Part shown: one piece after another, positions 59,669 through 64,000 of the stretch
Layout: every line of letters begins with the position of its first letter
How positions within the stretch are numbered: position 1 is the first letter of the stretch
Assembly: GCA_001938485.1 (NCBI GenBank)
Contig: MQRK01171103.1
Location: forward strand, 7,384 to 71,383
Length of the DNA: 64,000 nt
Reading direction: 5' to 3'
Origin: Girardia tigrina
Lineage: Eukaryota; Platyhelminthes; Tricladida; Dugesiidae
Made by a program: the position numbers and the translations under genes
The notes under the pieces: generated by a model
What the model was told of the DNA's origin: nothing
Databases searched by the model: none
The model's input: the letters and a program-made list of their open reading frames with translations, nothing else

Positions 59669-60283
59669 TATTAGGTTGGTCGAAAAATAATGGCGGTTTT
59701 TGAGCTTTATACTTTGTTTATCTACTTTGATATGTATATAAGTTTAAATGCATTAGTGCTAGATATTATTTGAAATCTTATGCCTANNNNNNNNNNNNNN
59801 NNNNNNNNNNNNNNNNNNNNNNNNNNNNNNNNNNNNNNNNNNNNNNNNNNNNNNNNNNNNNNNNNNNNNNNNNNNNNNNNNNNNNNNNNNNNNNNNNNNN
59901 NNNNNNNNNNNNNNNNNNNNNNNNNNNNNNNNNNNNNNNNNNNNNNNNNNNNNNNNNNNNNNNNNNNNNNNNNNNNNNNNNNNNNNNNNNNNNNNNNNNN
60001 NNNNNNNNNNNNNNNNNNNNNNNNNNNNNNNNNNNNNNNNNNNNNNNNNNNNNNNNNNNNNNNNNNNNNNNNNNNNNNNNNNNNNNNNNNNNNNNNNNNN
60101 NNNNNNNNNNNNNNNNNNNNNNNNNNNNNNNNNNNNNNNNNNNNNNNNNNNNNNNNNNNNNNNNATCAAAAGAACCGACGCTATGAAATTTGTTCTGTCA
60201 ATCATCTTCGCAATAAAAACGATCCATTTCTTGATCGTATTGTTACCTGTGATGAGAAATGGATCCTGTATGATAACCGACAT

Positions 60284-60905
60284 TCTACAATAATCAATAC
60301 TCTTTTTTGATTATTGATTATTTCATAATTATTACTTAATTAATACATTCGTATTAATTATTAAAGCAATTCATTATGAAATAATTTTAATTCATTCATA
60401 AAATATTGAAAAGAATTTTCTGAAAAATCAGAATAATTTCGAGACAGTCACTGAAATCGGATTCAAAAATTTATTTATCGAAGAAAGATAATCTTAGTAT
60501 ATGTAGTTATAGTTTATATGTTAAAAGTACTTCACAATATGGAAGGAAACGAATTAGTTTATTAACGAAATAAAAATAGCAATTGATCCAAATCCTAATA
60601 TGACGCCAAATCCGAATATGGAAAAAAAACGTTATATTGGCTAAAATCCAGATATGGGACAAAATCCGAATATTGGATCAAATCCTAATATTGTCAAAAA
60701 CCCGAATAAAGTTCAAAACCTTAAGAAAAGCCATAGCAAATCCGAATATCGAACCAAATCCCAATATGGTACCAAATCCTAATATGACGTCAAATCCGAA
60801 TATGATATGTATTTTTTCAAAAGTATATTTGCATTAAAAATCATTATTTTTTAAAACACATTTATTTTCTTAATACATTTTTTCTTAATATATTTTTTCT
60901 TAATA
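60284..60905. other. Insertion in the mariner, class unknown
   Basis: Foreign segment between the transposase words DNR and NESAQW. It starts with a hairpin-like AATAATCAATA / TATTGATTATT pair, holds a minisatellite, and ends with three copies of a TTTTTTCTTAATA-type unit (about 60,860-60,907). A short GAYAAC word occurs at both borders, perhaps a target duplication. Confidence 0.6.
60585..60806 (+). repeat. Minisatellite coding for PNPN(M/I) units
   Basis: Degenerate tandem repeat of about 15-18 bp with the consensus CCAAATCC(T/G)AATATG. In some stretches it reads NPNIEPNPNMVPNPNM. The frame is not kept over its full length, so it is probably not translated. Confidence 0.85.
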
Positions 60906-61525
60906 CAGACAACGAATCTGCACAGTGGTTGGACAAAGATGAAGTACCGAAACATTTTCCAAAACTGAAACTAACACCAAGGTTATGGTGACAGTTTGGT
61001 GGTGTGATGCTGGAATCATCCACTATAGTTTCTTAAATCCAGGTGAAACAATCACAGCGGAGAGGTACTGTCATGAAATTGATGAAATTCATAAAAAATT
61101 GAAAATCATTTGTCCGGGATTGATCAATCGAAAAAGTCCCATCCTTCTTCATGATAACGTTAGACCTCATATTTCAAAAGTGACTCTTCAAAAGCTTAAT
61201 GAGTTGGGCTATGAAACCCTGCTTCATCCACCATATTCACCAGACCTCTCGCCAACGGACTTCTACTTTTTCAGGCATTCGTACAACTTCCTACGTGAAA
61301 AAATTTTCAAAAACCAAAATGATGCTAAAAATGCCTTCCAAGAATTCATCGCTTCGAGAACCGATGAAGTTTATGCTGATGGAATAAAACAACTTGTTTC
61401 TCGTTGGCAAAAATGTATTGATGCCAACGGTTCATACTTTGATTAATAAACTTTTGTTTCTGTGAATTTGCACGTCTTTGAAGTTTGTGTCCCAAAACCG
61501 CCATTATTTTTCGACCAACCTAATA

Positions 61526-62349
61526 TTTTAATTTTTATAGACATATTTTTTAATATTTTGAAAATCATTTGAAGGGTTTTAAATACAAAAATCAAATATT
61601 TATGTGAGCTGCACTCAAATCTTAAGAGAAACGATTATTCTTTATTGTATTTTAAAACGATTATTTTTATTATATTTTAAAAAGATTATTTTGATTGCAT
61701 TTTTGAAGACGAATTTATTGATTAATTGTTCTTACCACTATTGTTGAACTAACTGAATTTGAATATTTTTGATTTGAATTATGATTGACGATTCTAAAAT
61801 GTAATAACAGATTTGAAAATAAAAAAAACTCTAGGCCAATGAACAACCAATTATCTAAAAAATGGGACCAGCACAATCCGCACAAATACCATAACTCTGC
61901 TACCATCGATAAATCTATAGGGCAACCTGAAGATTGCACCAAGCAGTGAGTTTAAAGCCAGGGGTTCTAAAAGTTTTCTTTGCATCTGATTATTGCATCC
62001 GATGACGTCAGAGAATTATGATCCAAGATATTAAAATAAATAGCATTACTCTAAAATGTTAACTCACTAAATAGAACGGAAAAAAACAATAATTAAAAAA
62101 CATTTTACCAATATATTATTGGAATTAATTAAATTTATTTCAATTTTCCTAAACAATAAGGAAAAACATCACTAAACGCGATCAATTCCATTCTTGCAAA
62201 ATAACTATTGGCAGATATCGATTAATATTTGAGAAAACATTATGTTTACTCAATCGTGCCTACTTAACAAGGTAACTGAGATGGATTATAAAGATTGAGG
62301 GAATCTGGAATGTTGGGAAGGAGACGAATCTTAGTGGTAAAAAAAATTT
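61526..62349. other. Spacer
   Basis: AT-rich. A minus-strand frame at 61,715-61,942 has no recognised motif. Confidence 0.5.
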
Positions 62350-62770
62350 TACCTTATTTTGATGGCGTTTGAGCAATGTTGTAGGGGCCGCCATCACAGC
62401 CGTTCATGTCCATAAACAACCCGTCGACGAACACGTCCTAGATAAGTTTCTCCTCCGTCGCCTCTTCTCGGTATTTCGTGAGATGGGGGTCGTCCGCGCC
62501 AGTTGATACCGCGTGCAAATTTATCAACGACGAAAGATTCAAATGTTGATTGATCGCTGGTTCGCAGAAATGGCGATCTCTAACGAGTCTCGAGTACACA
62601 CGTCCCTCTATCTCGCGGACTCTGTTGTCCATTTTCGATTCAAATGTCGTAAAACCGATCGGAACGTAATTTCGCTCATTGATTATTTGAATATAAATAT
62701 TCACCAAAGAAATATTCGTAATCAATGGTAATATCAACAATGAAATCAACGAATCGCAGTCGATTTTCGA
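62350..62770 (-). promoter_or_regulatory. CpG-rich island, candidate promoter
   Basis: Roughly 35 CpG dinucleotides in about 400 bp, far above the rest of the window. It has words such as GGGGCCGCCATCAC and CGTCGACGAACACGTCC. Such islands in AT-rich animal genomes often mark promoters or first exons. It lies upstream of the minus-strand ROR-like gene, so it could be its promoter, but it could also serve a divergent gene. The longest minus-strand frame (62,438-62,779) lacks a clear ATG start and has no known domain. Confidence 0.45.
62353..62394 (-). CDS. Possible first coding exon end in the CpG island
   Basis: A minus-strand ATG in a strong context (GTGATGGCGGCC) opens MAAPTTLLKRHQNK up to a donor AAG/GTAAAA, leaving in phase 0. 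No following exon in that phase was found: the 47-kb candidates enter in phase 1 in the frames that suit the receptor. Tentative. Confidence 0.22.
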
Positions 62771-62779
62771 ATACAACAA

Positions 62780-63793
62780 ATAGATAATTTCTATTCAGTC
62801 GAAATATGTAGATGACCAAAAGAGATTTTCTTTGATCGCGTTTTTATTATTCGAATAAATCGAATTGAAATTTTGATTGACAGTCGAAATGAGCGGAGAC
62901 AAAAAGAGAGGGACATTCGATTAATCGATGTAGTTTAGAAACGAATTAAATGTGGAATAAAATGGTAAAATATCGAATAAAATGTTGACTGTGTCATTAT
63001 TGGACGAAGAAAAATTATCCGATAAATAATTTAATGTTTCCATTCTTTCGTGAGATAAAAATCGATTCTTTGAGACTGTTTTGAGCATTTAATAATTACA
63101 CGTGCTTTAAATTTGAAATAACATGGTTTGATAATCTGCAATTTCTTTATTTGTAAAAGTTCGCCATTCAAAAGTTTATCACAATATATTGTATATTTAA
63201 ACAAAGTATTTTTATATAGTTCTATTGTTTTCCTTTTTTAGAAATCCGTCTCTATTCGATCTCTTGTATGTGAGCAATGATATTTTTTACAAAAAGGTAA
63301 TTTTTTATAAAAAAAGTAATTTTTTAATATAGAAATTAATTAAAAAAATTTTTGTACAGAAAAATAAAATTTTTTTGTAAAGTAAATTTAGTTTTATTTT
63401 AGACACTACAAAGATGAAAACTGACAACCAACCAAAAACTAATCTTTGGAATGATACTTCTCACACTCAGTGCAATCCACTCAGTTTTAGTTTTCACATA
63501 AAACTCCAAACAATCTAAAATCTCATCGATGCAATTCAACTGAAATGTTTGACCAAATGGCAATCTTAGAGAACAGTGTGTTCTCTCAAATATATCATGT
63601 TTGAGACTGGTGATACTCAGTATAATAAGACATTAAATCAGAGCAAGGCAAAATACATTTCGTTTTGAATTTTTTCGTTCTTTTTAATTTGTTCAAAAAA
63701 TTGTTGATTTTATGCTCAAAATATAAACATCGCAAAATAAAATCTATATACAAAGGATAAAAATAAGACAACACGTTTTGAGATAACAATCGC

Positions 63794-63840
<47 letters not shown>

Positions 63841-64000
63841 CGTAACAAAAGTGTTTCGCAATTCATATATCTCAAAGAACACTAAAATAGTTTGAAAACT
63901 TTTGTAGTTTACTCCTGCAACACCTCATTCCATTGATGAATCCTTCTTCAATTTTAAAATAAATTGTCGCATGTTTTATTTTGAACCTTTAGTTTGTAAT
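62780..64000. other. AT-rich flank with TA microsatellite
   Basis: No gene recognised. A long TA run lies at about 63,795-63,838, and the translated frame there is only the repeat. Confidence 0.55.

Larger units (their letters stand above)
60165..61446 (+). pseudogene. mariner transposase (Hsmar1/SETMAR-like), interrupted
   Basis: The part before the insertion reads LRNKNDPFLDRIVTCDEKW, with the first catalytic D but Cys in place of the usual Gly before it. The part after it starts with NESAQWLDKDEVPKHFPK and loses frame at about 60,980 by a small lesion. From 60,985 it runs open to a natural end, with ILLHDNVRPHISK (second D), YSPDLSPTDFYFF (third D; 34 residues between) and DANGSYFD at the C-terminus. 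The sequence follows the transposase fused into primate SETMAR closely. N-terminal sequence is hidden in the gap. Not functional in this copy. Confidence 0.9.
59671..61523 (+). mobile_element. mariner with perfect TIRs, carrying an internal insertion
   Basis: Complete-ended mariner flanked by TA on both sides (59,669-59,670 and 61,524-61,525). The 30-bp TIRs (59,671-59,700 and 61,494-61,523) are perfect inverted copies starting TTAGGTTGGTCGAAAAATAA. This is the end type of the cecropia group that includes human Hsmar1. A 378-base assembly gap covers 59,787-60,164. About 620 bp of foreign sequence (60,284-60,905) splits the transposase. The perfect TIRs suggest recent activity, against the older copies at 0 and 45 kb. 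Confidence 0.93.

Noticed and set aside
59759-60310. Long open frames across the 378-N gap on both strands.
   Set aside because: They consist almost entirely of unknown bases. Only the mariner reading from 60,165 is supported.
62438-62779. 113-codon minus-strand frame in the CpG island that looks like a secreted protein.
   Set aside because: The upstream part depends on TTG as start, not expected in animals. No domain or splice logic supports it as a protein.
1-64000. CRISPR arrays, prokaryotic operons, phage genes, rRNA genes.
   Set aside because: Nothing of this kind was seen. The intron structure and transposon content show eukaryotic nuclear DNA.

Overview
This window is AT-rich (by eye about three quarters A+T), animal-like nuclear DNA. 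It has intron-split genes with GT-AG signals, long TA microsatellites, several assembly gaps and many decayed transposons. The transposon mix is several mariner/Tc1 lineages including a DD37E type, hAT, MULE and piggyBac-type MITEs, and Penelope-like retroelements. Together with a ROR-like receptor gene carrying an Ig domain, this points to an invertebrate animal, possibly an arthropod. The species cannot be named from the sequence.

The main host locus is on the minus strand, from about 47.8 kb (5') down to 14.7 kb (3'). It is the extracellular part of a ROR-family receptor tyrosine kinase. Exons follow in this order: a linker exon (38,905-38,948), one Ig domain split by a 53-bp intron (33,702-33,879 and 33,539-33,648), a 34-nt microexon (25,114-25,147), and two exons of the Frizzled-type cysteine-rich domain (17,412-17,563 and 14,746-14,952). 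Every junction in this chain is phase-compatible and opens no stop. Kringle, main transmembrane and kinase exons are not seen and probably lie beyond the lower edge. Two weaker 5' exon candidates lie at 47.1 and 47.8 kb. A CpG-rich island at 62.4-62.8 kb could be a promoter.

The most interesting feature is a second possible ending for this gene. Sixty-three bases after the Ig donor there is an exon (33,384-33,475) that encodes one hydrophobic segment, a 14-residue basic tail, a stop codon and then a poly(A) signal. Its entry phase is the same as that of the exon leading to the Frizzled domain. This predicts a short, kinase-less, membrane-tethered Ig isoform beside the full receptor.

Mobile DNA by region: 0-4 kb has a mariner 3' half, LINE-like and Penelope fragments. 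5.9-6.1 and 12.3-12.6 kb hold TTAA-flanked MITEs. 8-10.6 kb has a DD37E element, a MULE scrap and an IS630/Tc1-like scrap. 15.8-17.1 kb has hAT debris. 21.4-23.9 kb has two Penelope copies, one with perfect 49-bp inverted ends and a recognisable hammerhead ribozyme. 34.65-37.17 kb is a complete-ended hAT with a perfect 8-bp target duplication. 42.6-43.8 and 45.0-45.8 kb are mariners. 59.67-61.52 kb is a mariner with perfect 30-bp TIRs, interrupted by a segment carrying a PNPN-coding minisatellite. An unclassified repeat family recurs six times. A perfect 131-bp inverted repeat lies at 26.6-27.0 kb. Several complex, GC-richer islands (25.7, 38.4, 46.4, 54.6 kb) have no convincing long ORF and are candidate regulatory elements.
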